Assembly (NCBI GenBank): GCA_964651705.1
Contig: CAZYWZ010000015.1
Coordinates: 1-64,000 of the forward strand
Direction of reading: 5' to 3'
DNA from: JADLBR01 sp964651705
GTDB lineage: Bacteria; Verrucomicrobiota; Verrucomicrobiia; JADLBR01
Length of the DNA: 64,000 bases
Shown one piece after another: positions 8,118-16,591 of the stretch; positions within the stretch are counted from its first letter, which is position 1; every line of letters starts with the position of its first letter. Under the pieces are notes generated by a model. That model was not told where the DNA came from. It did no database searches and was given only the letters and a program-made list of their open reading frames with translations. The position numbers and the translations under genes are program-made.

Positions 8118-9521
8118 ATGAATCCGACGCTCCCCGCCCTGCTGCTTCTGGCCCTCTCCCCAGATACGAGAACCCCCAGCGCGCCTGACACACCAGAGCG
8201 CGGCCACCCCGCCCCGGAGCGACCCCCGCTCGAACTGCGCGCGGGCGAGCGCTACTTCCGGGCTGGCGGCCAACCGACCTTCCTGCTCGGCCGCAATCCC
8301 ACCGGAAGAACCGTCGCCGACTACGAGCTGCACTTCCGCCACGCCGCCGCCGCTGGCGAGCGTTTCATGCGCATCCACTTCACGCACGCCCCGCCTGATG
8401 AAACACCCGGCGAAATCAAAGTCGGCCTCCTGAAAACTTGGGACGCCATCCTCGACGCCGCAGAGTCCCATGGCCTCGCCGTGCTGCCCGTCCTGGGCCT
8501 TTGGTCCCCATGGAACGACGGCACCAAGGATGAGACTTGGCACCTGTGGGACAAGAATCCCTTCAACGCCGCGCTCGGCGGGCCCGCTACTCTCCCCGCC
8601 GACCTGTTCGCGGACACCCCCTGCCGTCGGCTTTGGCTGAAGCGGCTCGAGACCCTCGTCCGGCGCTGGTCTCACCGCCGTGCCATCGTCGCCTGGGAGA
8701 TATTCTCCGAACTGGATCTCGTCACCGGCGCCACGGAGGAAGCTGCGGTGGAATTCGCCGGACTCGCCGCGGCGGTGATCCGCGAGTCCGATCCCTGTCG
8801 GCGCCCGGTCACCGCCTCGCAGGCCGGCGTCCTCGAATGGCCCAAGTTGCTTAGCGGCGCCACCCTGGATTTCATCCAGATCCATCCCTACGCCGACAAC
8901 AGGTTCGGCGGACGATTGGACGATCTCATCCTCTCCACCGTCCTCCAACGCCTAGAGAAGTACGGGAAGCCGGTCCTGATCGGCGAGTCCGGGCTCAGCT
9001 CCAGGCCACCACACGGGACGCTGGATGCCGCCCCGCGCGCCGAGGTGGGCATCCGTCACGCGATCTGGGCCGCGGTCGTCAGCGGCGCCATGAACGGCCG
9101 CGCGCTCTGGTGGCAGGACGGCTACGACCAATTCGAGAGCGCCGACCTCTGCCGCCGTTATGACCGGGCCGCGGCCCCAGCGGCCGCGTTCGTCCGGGAT
9201 GTCGACTTCTCTGGTTTTGTCCCGATTCCTTGCACGCTCTCCGAGGGCTTGAGGGGCGCCATGATCGGCAACCAGACCGATATCTTGGGCTGGTTCCGCG
9301 ATGCCAGGTGTGAGCCGCCCGATTGGCCGATGCAGCCCACGTCGGAACAAACCGTCGCCCTGGAACTGCCGCGCGCCTCTTGGCGAGCGGAATTCTTCGA
9401 CACGGCCACCGGCGAATCCACCGGCAAAAGCCAGACGATCGTGGGCGATCGCCCCGCGAAGATGCTCCTGCCAACATTTCGGGGGTCATTGGCGATCCGA
9501 CTGAAACAAACGGGACCATGA
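8118..9521 (+). CDS. Exported GH5-like (clan GH-A) glycoside hydrolase
   Basis: Predicted endo- or exo-glycosidase with a (beta/alpha)8 barrel of the cellulase/mannanase type. The ATG at 8118 is used because it begins a short hydrophobic leader (NPTLPALLLLAL); the frame upstream is repeat-derived. The length is 467 residues. RFMRIHF near residue 80 fits barrel strand 2. The acid/base candidate is E198 in AWEIFSELD and the nucleophile E290 in LIGESGL. The usual Asn before the acid/base Glu is Ser (S197), unlike typical GH5 members. A small beta domain follows the barrel (about 390-467). It faces the minus-strand hydrolase at 9663 tail-to-tail, with an R2 repeat between. Confidence 0.75.
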   Translation: MNPTLPALLLLALSPDTRTPSAPDTPERGHPAPERPPLELRAGERYFRAGGQPTFLLGRNPTGRTVADYELHFRHAAAAGERFMRIHFTHAPPDETPGEIKVGLLKTWDAILDAAESHGLAVLPVLGLWSPWNDGTKDETWHLWDKNPFNAALGGPATLPADLFADTPCRRLWLKRLETLVRRWSHRRAIVAWEIFSELDLVTGATEEAAVEFAGLAAAVIRESDPCRRPVTASQAGVLEWPKLLSGATLDFIQIHPYADNRFGGRLDDLILSTVLQRLEKYGKPVLIGESGLSSRPPHGTLDAAPRAEVGIRHAIWAAVVSGAMNGRALWWQDGYDQFESADLCRRYDRAAAPAAAFVRDVDFSGFVPIPCTLSEGLRGAMIGNQTDILGWFRDARCEPPDWPMQPTSEQTVALELPRASWRAEFFDTATGESTGKSQTIVGDRPAKMLLPTFRGSLAIRLKQTGP

Positions 9522-9565
9522 CCGCGCGGGGCATGGTATCCAGCCAGAAACTCCGCCCCCGGCGG

Positions 9566-9620
9566 CGTCACAGAGACGCCCTGCTACAAATTTTGTAGGC
9601 CGCCTGTGCCAGGCGGCAGC
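9566..9620 (-). repeat. R2 repeat copy between convergent genes
   Basis: CTACAAATTTTGTAG centre flanked by a GTAG-led GCCGCCTG/CAGGCGGC hairpin on the right and a GTAG arm with a two-base insertion on the left. It lies in the 141-base gap between the convergent GH5-like and hydrolase genes, where it could also act as a bidirectional terminator. Confidence 0.8.
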
Positions 9621-9662
9621 CCAAGCCTGTGGCGACGGGCGTGGGCCAGCCGAAAATCCCGG

Positions 9663-10772
9663 TTACCGCGCCGGTTCCCCGATGTGCCGCCTGACCCAGG
9701 CGACTGTCTCCTCCCACATCGCCGGACTCCATACGTGGCCCGTCTTTTCGTACACCACGCCCCGGAAATGGTCCCCCTTGCCATATACCGCGTAGAGCCG
9801 TTCCTGAAATCCATTGATCGCGCGTATCCCCTCCACCGGGGAACCGCCGTCCTCGTCGCCCGATAGCGTCAGGTGCGCGCGCGGCGCGATGCAACCCACG
9901 ACGGCCTCCGCATCGACACCGCGCGCCAGCATGCCCGGCACGAAATAGTAGAACCCATGCTGGTTGACGCCGCCCGCGGCGATGAGGTCCTGGTAACGCG
10001 TCAGGCAAGAGACGCTCACGCAGGCCTTGATCCGATCCTCCAGGGCCGCCAGCCACCACGACCGCGTCGCGCCCATGGACATCCCCATGCAAGCGATGCG
10101 CGCCGGATCCACCTCCGCTCGAGAGCAGAGGTAGTTCAACGCCAGCAGGTCATCGCGCACCATCATCCCCCACAGGTTCCTGCCCTGCCACAGGAACACC
10201 TTGGACAACGCCCACTCGGTCTGGCGCCCCTCCTCCCGGTCGCCCGCCGGCCCCTGCCACCGCCTTTCCCCAAATCCATACGCGTCGATGGCCACCACCA
10301 CATAACCCATCTGCGCCAACCGCTCCGCCGGCGCAAAACCCAAACCGCCGTACTTGTCGAACGCGCTCGGGTCAATCACTTCCCCTTTGCCGCTCCCGTA
10401 CTTACCGCCATGGTAGTGGTGGTAGAGGATGGCGGGACCCCGGCCCTCTCGCCCGTCCGGGATCATCGCATAACCATAGACCTCATCGCCCGCGCCATTC
10501 TCAAACGTGAAATGCTCCAGCCGATACCCCTCGCGCGCCTCGGCCCGATCCACACTGGCCTCTGGCACGAACAGCGGCGGTTGCGCCCCAAACAACTCTC
10601 GCAGCGTCCGCCGGATCTCCTCCCGGCGCCTCTCCCACGCCTCCGCCGACGGCGGCACCGGCTCCGCAAAAGTCGAAAAATTGCCCTTCAACATATTCGC
10701 CATATCCCCTCCCCGGCTCATGGGCAACAGCGCCGCCGACAACCAGATCATGCTCCAGACGCGCGCCCTCAT
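9663..10772 (-). CDS. Exported alpha/beta hydrolase (Abhydrolase_7 / dienelactone-hydrolase-like)
   Basis: 369-residue hydrolase, probably a carbohydrate esterase, exported by an N-terminal leader (RARVWSMIWLSAALLPMSRG). The domain starts near residue 60 and contains the YHHYHGG loop, the nucleophile S232 in GMSMGA, an acidic residue in LSGDEDG and a His in EKTGHVW. The AGGVNQHGFYYFVPGM stretch matches large acetyl-xylan-esterase-like proteins of PVC bacteria. It is divergent from the GNAT gene, with a single GTAG hairpin between, and convergent with the GH5-like gene. The precise acyl substrate is unknown. Confidence 0.8.
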   Translation of the reverse strand: MRARVWSMIWLSAALLPMSRGGDMANMLKGNFSTFAEPVPPSAEAWERRREEIRRTLRELFGAQPPLFVPEASVDRAEAREGYRLEHFTFENGAGDEVYGYAMIPDGREGRGPAILYHHYHGGKYGSGKGEVIDPSAFDKYGGLGFAPAERLAQMGYVVVAIDAYGFGERRWQGPAGDREEGRQTEWALSKVFLWQGRNLWGMMVRDDLLALNYLCSRAEVDPARIACMGMSMGATRSWWLAALEDRIKACVSVSCLTRYQDLIAAGGVNQHGFYYFVPGMLARGVDAEAVVGCIAPRAHLTLSGDEDGGSPVEGIRAINGFQERLYAVYGKGDHFRGVVYEKTGHVWSPAMWEETVAWVRRHIGEPAR

Positions 10773-10849
10773 GCCACGCGATCAGGCTAACGACCCTGGC
10801 GCCAGCGCGTCAACAGCACCCCGCGAAGCGCGCGAATCGCCCCCAAACC

Positions 10850-10874
10850 GTAGCCCATCTGGTCACAGATGGGC
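10850..10874 (+). repeat. Single GTAG hairpin
   Basis: GTAG followed by a CCCATCT/AGATGGG stem with loop GGTCAC. Same sequence as 12768-12792. It lies about 50 bases upstream of the GNAT start. Confidence 0.8.
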
Positions 10875-10926
10875 CCGCGCCACTTTTGCGCGTGCCGACG
10901 CGCATCCCCTTCACTACCCTCCCACC

Positions 10927-11769
10927 ATGGTCGATCTCCGCCCGATGACCGCCGAGGACATCGGCCTGGGGCTTCGCCTCCGCGAGCAGGCCGGATGGAA
11001 CCAGACCGAGGCCGACTGGCGCCGCTTCCTCGCCCTCGCCCCGGCTGGCTGCTTCGTCGCCGAGCTCGATGGCACCCCGGTGGCAACCACGACCACCTGC
11101 ATCCTCGGGAACGTCGGCTGGATCGCGATGGTCCTGGTGGATCAATCGGCCCGCCACCGAGGCATCGGCACCCGCCTCGTAGAGCACGCCGTCGGCCACC
11201 TCATGGCCCTTGGCGCGCATTCGGTGCGCCTGGATGCCACCGCCCAAGGACGCCCGGTCTACGAACGGCTCGGTTTCGTCGCCGACTATGGTTTGGCTCG
11301 TCTCCAGGGGACGGCCATCCCCCCCGGTCAAGGCCCCGCGGGGATCTCCCCCGTCGCCCGCGCCGATCTCGGCGCCATTGCGCAACTGGATTTCGCCGCC
11401 ACCGGGACCCAGCGCGGCAAATTGCTCGCGACGCTGCTCGCCGAAACCCCGGGAAGCGCCGCAAAGAGAGCTACCGATGGCACCATCACGGCTTACGTCT
11501 TCTGCCGCGACGGTCGCCACGCCACCACCATCGGGCCCGCCGTCACCAGAGACCCCGCCGACGGCGCCCCCCTTCTCGACTGGGCCCTGACAACCTGCGC
11601 GGGGCGACAGGTATTCGTCGACATCCCCCTCGACAATCAGTTGGCCATGGATTGGGCCCACGCGCGCGGCCTCGACGTCCAGCGCCAGTTCACCCGCATG
11701 CACCTCGGCGTCGCCATCGAAGACAATCCCCGATGGATCTGGGCCAGCTCCGGGCCCGAGAAAGGATGA
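10927..11769 (+). CDS. GNAT-family N-acetyltransferase
   Basis: Cytoplasmic acetyl-CoA-dependent acyltransferase, acceptor unknown. The start at 10927 begins directly with VDLRPMTAEDI, the usual first strand of the GNAT fold; longer upstream frames are not protein-like. The length is 280 residues. Residues 1-130 form the GNAT domain with acetyl-CoA loop RHRGIGTRLV and VYERLGF at its end. Residues about 135-280 form a second domain (FVDIPLDN, WAHARGLDV) typical of GNATs carrying a C-terminal Acetyltransf_18-type module. Only 4 bases separate it from the cysteine-synthase-like gene, so the two are almost certainly co-translated. Confidence 0.88.
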   Translation: MVDLRPMTAEDIGLGLRLREQAGWNQTEADWRRFLALAPAGCFVAELDGTPVATTTTCILGNVGWIAMVLVDQSARHRGIGTRLVEHAVGHLMALGAHSVRLDATAQGRPVYERLGFVADYGLARLQGTAIPPGQGPAGISPVARADLGAIAQLDFAATGTQRGKLLATLLAETPGSAAKRATDGTITAYVFCRDGRHATTIGPAVTRDPADGAPLLDWALTTCAGRQVFVDIPLDNQLAMDWAHARGLDVQRQFTRMHLGVAIEDNPRWIWASSGPEKG

Positions 11770-11773
11770 TGCC

Positions 11774-12751
11774 ATGGGCCGATCTTCCCGCATCCTGTCC
11801 TCCGCCCTCGAGATCATCGGCGCCACCCCGCTCGTGGATCTCCGGCGACTCGCGCGCCGCGTCGATGGCCGCATCCTGGCCAAGGTGGAGTTCCTCAACC
11901 CAGGGCTGTCCAAGAAGGACCGCATCGCGCTGCAGATGATCGAGGATGCCGAGGCGAGCGGCGAACTGAAGCCCGGCCAGACCGTCGTGGAATTGACCAG
12001 CGGCAACACCGGCACCGGCCTCGCCATCGTCTGCGCCGTCAAGGGCTACCCCTTCGTCGCGGTCATGTCCAAGGGCAATTCGATGGAACGCGCCCGGATG
12101 ATGGCCGCGCTCGGTGCCGAAGTCGTCCTCGTCGACCAGGCCCCCGGCTCCGCGCCGGGACAGGTCTCCGGTGCCGATATCGAGCGCGTCGAGCGCGAGA
12201 CCGAGAGAATCGTCGCCAAACGCGGGGCCTTCCGCGCCAACCAATTCCTCCTGCCGGGCAGCTCCCGCGCCCACTACCTTTACACGGCCCGCGAGATCCT
12301 CCGGCAGACCGGCGGCGCGTTCGACGCCTTCTGCGATTTCGCCGGAACCGGAGGCTCCTTCGCCGGTTGCGCCGCCGCGTTCAAGGGGCACGATCCCGCC
12401 ATCCGCTGCTACCTCGTCGAACCCGAGGGCGCCGCGGCCCTCGCCGGCCAACGCGTCACCCGCCCCAACCACCGCATCCAGGGCGGCGGCTACGCCATGC
12501 CACACCTCCCGCTGATTCGCCCCGAACATATCGACGGCTATCTCACCGTCACCGACGAGGAGTCCATCGCCACCGCACGCCTCCTCGCCAAAGAGGAAGG
12601 GATCTTCGCCGGCTTCTCCTCCGGCGCAAACCTCGCCGCCGCCCTCCGCCTGTTGCACACCTCGCTCCAGGGAAGGACCATCGTCGTGCTCCTCTGCGAC
12701 TCGGGTCTCAAGTACCTCAGCACCGACCTCTGGGAGCCCGTCCGGGACTGA
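11774..12751 (+). CDS. cysK: PLP-dependent cysteine synthase family protein
   Basis: Fold-type II PLP enzyme that normally replaces the acetyl group of O-acetylserine with sulfide to make cysteine. It is 325 residues, the usual CysK size. The PLP lysine is K48 in GLSKKDRIAL (the common form is SVKDR). TSGNTG near residue 78 binds substrate carboxylate, and GTGGSFAG near 180 holds the cofactor phosphate. AAGGA-like purines lie about 8 bases before the ATG. It follows a GNAT gene by 4 bases. The divergent KKDR motif leaves open cystathionine beta-synthase-like or other beta-replacement roles; the family call is firm, the exact reaction less so. Confidence 0.85.
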   Translation: MGRSSRILSSALEIIGATPLVDLRRLARRVDGRILAKVEFLNPGLSKKDRIALQMIEDAEASGELKPGQTVVELTSGNTGTGLAIVCAVKGYPFVAVMSKGNSMERARMMAALGAEVVLVDQAPGSAPGQVSGADIERVERETERIVAKRGAFRANQFLLPGSSRAHYLYTAREILRQTGGAFDAFCDFAGTGGSFAGCAAAFKGHDPAIRCYLVEPEGAAALAGQRVTRPNHRIQGGGYAMPHLPLIRPEHIDGYLTVTDEESIATARLLAKEEGIFAGFSSGANLAAALRLLHTSLQGRTIVVLLCDSGLKYLSTDLWEPVRD

Positions 12752-12767
12752 CTTGAGAATTCAAAAC

Positions 12768-12858
12768 GTAGCCCATCTGGTCACAGATGGGCGACCGCGA
12801 TGGCCCCTTCGGAAACATCCCTTCACCCACCAGGCCCACCTGTGACCCGATGGGCTAC
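12768..12858. repeat. Converging pair of GTAG hairpins between convergent genes
   Basis: At 12768-12792 (plus) GTAG leads a CCCATCT/AGATGGG stem with loop GGTCAC. At 12834-12858 (minus) GTAG leads a CCCATC/GGTGGG stem with loop GGTCAC. They fill the gap between the cysteine-synthase-like stop and the stop of the Tat-exported protein, and may double as a terminator. Confidence 0.8.
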
Positions 12859-12871
12859 GGCTCTGCCAACC

Positions 12872-14074
12872 TCACATCCCCCGCGCCGCCCGCCCCCACA
12901 GCGCCGAGAAATACTTCCCGCTCTCCCCCATCGTCCCATCCGGCCGCACGAGCCAGAAACCCCGCGCATCCGACGCAGCCTTTATCGGCGGCCTCGGCGG
13001 CGGCTGCACCTTCGGATTCGGTTCGTTGCAATACAGTTCCCAGTGGATCACGTAGAGGATATCCGCCGCAAATGCGGCACCCATCAGCTCATCCCAGCGT
13101 TCCGCCAACCGTTCCCGCTGCTCGTTTTCGGGGATTCCGATCTCACCGAGGCATACCGCTCCCTTGCCGAAAAGCGGGCCGGTGCGCGCGTGCTCCCGGA
13201 TGATCTGGATGCATTTGTACAGCGTCATCGGGTCGCGCATCCCGTCATAGGCGCTGTACGACACGAGATCGACCTCGACCTGCGGCAATACCTTGTCCGT
13301 GACGGTCGGGAGTCGCTTGTGGATATCCATCACGCGGTTGACCTCCGTCGCGTGCGCCACCCGGCACTTGGCTCCCGCCCCCAGCTCGGCCCGCGCCTTG
13401 CTCACCCCCGCCTGCCGCGCCGCCAGCCAACGGGCCATCCGCTCCGCCCGCGCCTGCCAGTCGGGCGATGGCGGCGTCCACTTCTTGTTTTCCCCGCGCA
13501 ATAGCCAATCCCCCTCCCAGTGCTGCAGCACGACCGTCAGCGCCCGATCCCGGAACTGGCGATAGAAATACGCCGCGACATCGTAGTACTCCGCCGCCAC
13601 CGCCTCGTAGAATGCCGCCGGCTGCTCCTTCCCCCATCCCTCCTCCGAGATGCCGCTCGCCTCCAAGAATATCGTCTCGAAGGGCATCGCGAGCACCCGG
13701 GTGAAATATTCCGACTTCGCCAGATCCACGAGTGACCCATGCTCACCCCACTGGCTGTTGAAAGGATAACTGGTCTTGATGCCCTTCGGGTTGAACCAGA
13801 ACTTTCCCAGCCGCGTGCCAAGTTCCAGCAACTTCTCCGCGCCCTCGATCAGGAACGGCTTGTCCGTCAGATGGTACTTCCCCCCCACGTGCGTCGCGCC
13901 CACCCTCGCGCGAAAATCCCCAGGCAATCGCGCCATCCGCCTCGGGCGCTGCCTCTCGATTTCCCTCGCTGTGGCCGAGAGGCTCGCCCCGGACACCGCA
14001 CCGGGAAATGCCGCCATCGCCCCGCCAGAAAGCAGGGACGATGTTCCCGCGATAAACTCTCTGCGATTCAACAT
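12872..14074 (-). CDS. Tat-exported TIM-barrel protein, putative glycosidase
   Basis: 400 residues from the ATG at 14074, chosen because it opens a textbook twin-arginine leader (LNRREFIAGTSS then a hydrophobic run) with GAGG 7 bases upstream. The mature part resembles a glycosidase-superfamily barrel: LGKFWFNP, TVVLQHWEGDW and VDLVSYSAYDG are strand-like blocks, and E in CLGEIGIPEN sits where a nucleophile Glu would be. I do not recognise a numbered GH family. It is third in a likely operon with the sulfatase (94 bases upstream) and esterase, which supports a carbohydrate role. Tat export suggests folding or cofactor binding before export. Confidence 0.6.
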   Translation of the reverse strand: MLNRREFIAGTSSLLSGGAMAAFPGAVSGASLSATAREIERQRPRRMARLPGDFRARVGATHVGGKYHLTDKPFLIEGAEKLLELGTRLGKFWFNPKGIKTSYPFNSQWGEHGSLVDLAKSEYFTRVLAMPFETIFLEASGISEEGWGKEQPAAFYEAVAAEYYDVAAYFYRQFRDRALTVVLQHWEGDWLLRGENKKWTPPSPDWQARAERMARWLAARQAGVSKARAELGAGAKCRVAHATEVNRVMDIHKRLPTVTDKVLPQVEVDLVSYSAYDGMRDPMTLYKCIQIIREHARTGPLFGKGAVCLGEIGIPENEQRERLAERWDELMGAAFAADILYVIHWELYCNEPNPKVQPPPRPPIKAASDARGFWLVRPDGTMGESGKYFSALWGRAARGM

Positions 14075-14167
14075 GCTCGACCTCATCCGCCGACCCCGAC
14101 GGGCTTGGCGGCGCATCCCCGCACCGCTTTGGACCGGACCCGCCACATCTTCGCTTGCATCAGAAAT

Positions 14168-15589
14168 CTATCTCTCCGCCGCGATTGCATCGCCGTTCTC
14201 AGCCATCCATGCATGCAGATCTCCGCGCAACCTGGCAATGGTCCCAGCGTGCCCCGGATCGGGGGCCAGATCCCGAATCTCCTCGGGATCACCCCGCATG
14301 TCAAACAGCTGCTCCCTGCCCGCCTGCGGGTATCGGATCAGCTTCCATCGGTCGGTCCGGATCATGCGCTGCGAATCGCGGAAGTAGCCCACGATAAAAT
14401 CCCGGGAGGGACCCCCTTCCCCGCGCAGGATGGGGACGAGGCTTCTGGACGGCAGCCCCGGCGGCACCGGCGCCCCGGCCAGCTCGCAGATCGTCGGGAA
14501 CAAGTCGCGCAGATAACACGGGGAAGCGCTCCGGCCACTCGCGCGAATCCCCGGCCCGCAGAAGATCAGGGGCACCCCGATCGAGTGCTCGTACATGTTC
14601 TGCTTTCCCCGAAGCCCATGGCTCCCGATCGCCAGCCCGTTGTCGCTGGTGAAGATCACTATCGTCCGCCTCCCCTGCCCGGCGGCCTCCAGCGCCCCGA
14701 GGATCCGCCCGATCTGCGCGTCCATGTGCGTGATCACGGAATAATACAGCGCCAGCTCCTCGCGCACGTCCCGCTCGCCTCGCGGCCAGGGCCACAGCGC
14801 CTCGTCGCGCCCTCGCAGGTTCCCGTGGTCGAAGGGATGTTCCGGCACGAAGTTCTTGGGCACGGGCATCCGCTCGGGATCGTACCTCCCCTCGAACCCG
14901 GGGGGCATGAGCAGCGGATCGTGTGGCGCGGTAAAGTTCACGTGCAGGAAAAACGGGCGCTCGTCCCCACCGCCGGCGCCGATGAATCGGCTCGCGGCAT
15001 CCGCGAATTCGGCGCTGATGCCTGCCGTCAGTCCGACCCCCTTCTCCGGCATCGGCTTTCCGTCGCCATCGTAGAAAACCCAACCCCTATAGCCGGTCAC
15101 CTCCCGACCCCGCGGATCGAACTGCGGCTGCTTCGGCGCCTTGCCCGAAGCATACATCCCCTCCACGAATTCAAAGCCCCGGTCGCGCGGCTTTCCCGCG
15201 ACATGCCACTTGCCCACGTGGCAGGTGCGATAACCGCGGCGCCGCAACAGGTCGGGCAATGTCTCGGCGTCGGCGTCCAGTCGGTCACGGGCGTAGATCC
15301 CATTCCGGAAGACCGTCGTGCCCGTCAGGATCTCCGCCCGACTTGGATAGCACAGCGGATAGGTGCAGATCGCCCGCGTGAAGGCCGTGCCTCCGCCGAC
15401 GAGCCGATCTATTGCCGGCGTCTCGATCAGCGGATTCCCCAAGGCGCGGATCGTGTCCGGCCTCTGGTCGTCTGTGACGATAAGCAGGATATTCGGGCGC
15501 GCGGCCGGTCCCGGGTCAGCGAGTGCGCCATCGACCCCGCCACCAGCAGCCAGCACCAGCAGCAACCCGACTATCGGCGCGCGATGCAT
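14168..15589 (-). CDS. Exported sulfatase (iduronate-2-sulfatase-like)
   Basis: 473-residue sulfatase with a signal peptide (residues 1-24, ending ALA). Metal-binding TDD at D40-D41. The formylglycine motif is C80-Y-P-S-R84, then AEILTG; KWHVAGKPRDRGFE follows the pattern of the S1 iduronate/choline-sulfatase-like branch. A second metal site lies in FTSDNGLAIGSHGLRGK. GAGGGG lies just before the ATG at 15589. Nine bases separate it from the esterase upstream, so they form one transcript. It has a different motif class from the sulfatase at 2963, suggesting the region targets more than one sulfate position. Maturation enzyme not in the window. Confidence 0.93.
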   Translation of the reverse strand: MHRAPIVGLLLVLAAGGGVDGALADPGPAARPNILLIVTDDQRPDTIRALGNPLIETPAIDRLVGGGTAFTRAICTYPLCYPSRAEILTGTTVFRNGIYARDRLDADAETLPDLLRRRGYRTCHVGKWHVAGKPRDRGFEFVEGMYASGKAPKQPQFDPRGREVTGYRGWVFYDGDGKPMPEKGVGLTAGISAEFADAASRFIGAGGGDERPFFLHVNFTAPHDPLLMPPGFEGRYDPERMPVPKNFVPEHPFDHGNLRGRDEALWPWPRGERDVREELALYYSVITHMDAQIGRILGALEAAGQGRRTIVIFTSDNGLAIGSHGLRGKQNMYEHSIGVPLIFCGPGIRASGRSASPCYLRDLFPTICELAGAPVPPGLPSRSLVPILRGEGGPSRDFIVGYFRDSQRMIRTDRWKLIRYPQAGREQLFDMRGDPEEIRDLAPDPGHAGTIARLRGDLHAWMAENGDAIAAER

Positions 15590-15598
15590 GCGCCCCCC

Positions 15599-16492
15599 TC
15601 AGCGCGGCGCCGCGAATCCCATCGAGGACAGGAATCCCTCGGTCCGCCTCATCGTCTCCTCGTACAGCGCCTGGTCGTTCATCAGGTACCCGTGCTTGCC
15701 GCCCTCGTTCACCACCAATTCGCAGCGGTTCCCGGCGGCCACCATCGCCTCGTGGAACGCCTTCGCCCCGGCAAACGGCGTCGTCGTGTCCCCGGTCCCG
15801 TGAAAAACGATCGTCGGCGGCAATCCCGGCCTGACGCGGTGCAGCGGAGAGATCTCCCGCCACCGCTCGCCGCATTTGGCGTTGCCGTAGCCTTCGGTCG
15901 AGGTGTCTATGACTGGGAACAGGAGCACCAGCGCATCGCCCCCCGGCCGCACGCCCACGGCCTCGCCTGCCTCGTCGACCCCATCGAATAGCGCCGTCCC
16001 CGCCGCCACGTGCCCCCCCGCCGAACCCCCGCACACCGCGACCTTGTCCGCATCGATCCCAAACTCCTTCGCGCGCGACCGGATGTATCGCACCGCCGAC
16101 CGCCCGTCCTTCACGCAATCGAACGGCGTCACCCCGCTGCCCTTCGTCATCAGCCGATACTCGATGCTGATCCCAACAAACCCCAGCTTCGCAAAATGCG
16201 CCGCGAAAGGATAGAACCGCCTCGCGTCACCACCCACCCAACCCCCGCCGTGGATCGCCACAAAACACGGCCGCCGATCCGACGCCTGAAACCCCACCGG
16301 CTCAAACACGTGCAGCCTCAGCTCGCTTGCCCCGGCCGTCTTGTACGGCACGACCCGCGTCGGCTCCAGCTTCGCCGCCAGCTCCGCCACGATCCCAGCG
16401 CTCTTCTTCGCCGGGGCCTTCGCCGCGCCCTCCGCCTCCAAGCCCCAAGGAAAAATCAGAAGCAACGCCACCAGCCATCGCGCCATTCTCAT
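15599..16492 (-). CDS. Exported esterase/lipase (BD-FAE-like alpha/beta hydrolase)
   Basis: 297-residue carboxylesterase, first gene of the esterase-sulfatase-Tat protein operon. The ATG at 16492 starts a signal peptide (RMARWLVALLLIFPWGLEAEG); the longer open frame upstream runs antisense through the sialidase-like gene and is not used. The oxyanion motif is HGGGW at 81-85 and the nucleophile S157 in CGGSAGG; Asp in GTGDTTTPF and His in GGKHGY complete the triad. It is likely to strip acyl groups so the sulfatase and glycosidases can reach the chain. It is divergent from the sialidase-like gene, with 99 bases between starts. Confidence 0.85.
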   Translation of the reverse strand: MRMARWLVALLLIFPWGLEAEGAAKAPAKKSAGIVAELAAKLEPTRVVPYKTAGASELRLHVFEPVGFQASDRRPCFVAIHGGGWVGGDARRFYPFAAHFAKLGFVGISIEYRLMTKGSGVTPFDCVKDGRSAVRYIRSRAKEFGIDADKVAVCGGSAGGHVAAGTALFDGVDEAGEAVGVRPGGDALVLLFPVIDTSTEGYGNAKCGERWREISPLHRVRPGLPPTIVFHGTGDTTTPFAGAKAFHEAMVAAGNRCELVVNEGGKHGYLMNDQALYEETMRRTEGFLSSMGFAAPR

Positions 16493-16591
16493 AGCCGCTG
16501 AGATTGTTGCGCACCCTGCACGGGACAGTCGAGAACGCATTGCCCCACTTTCCCCTTGGGCCAATCTCGCCTCGGGGTAATCTCCTATCCC

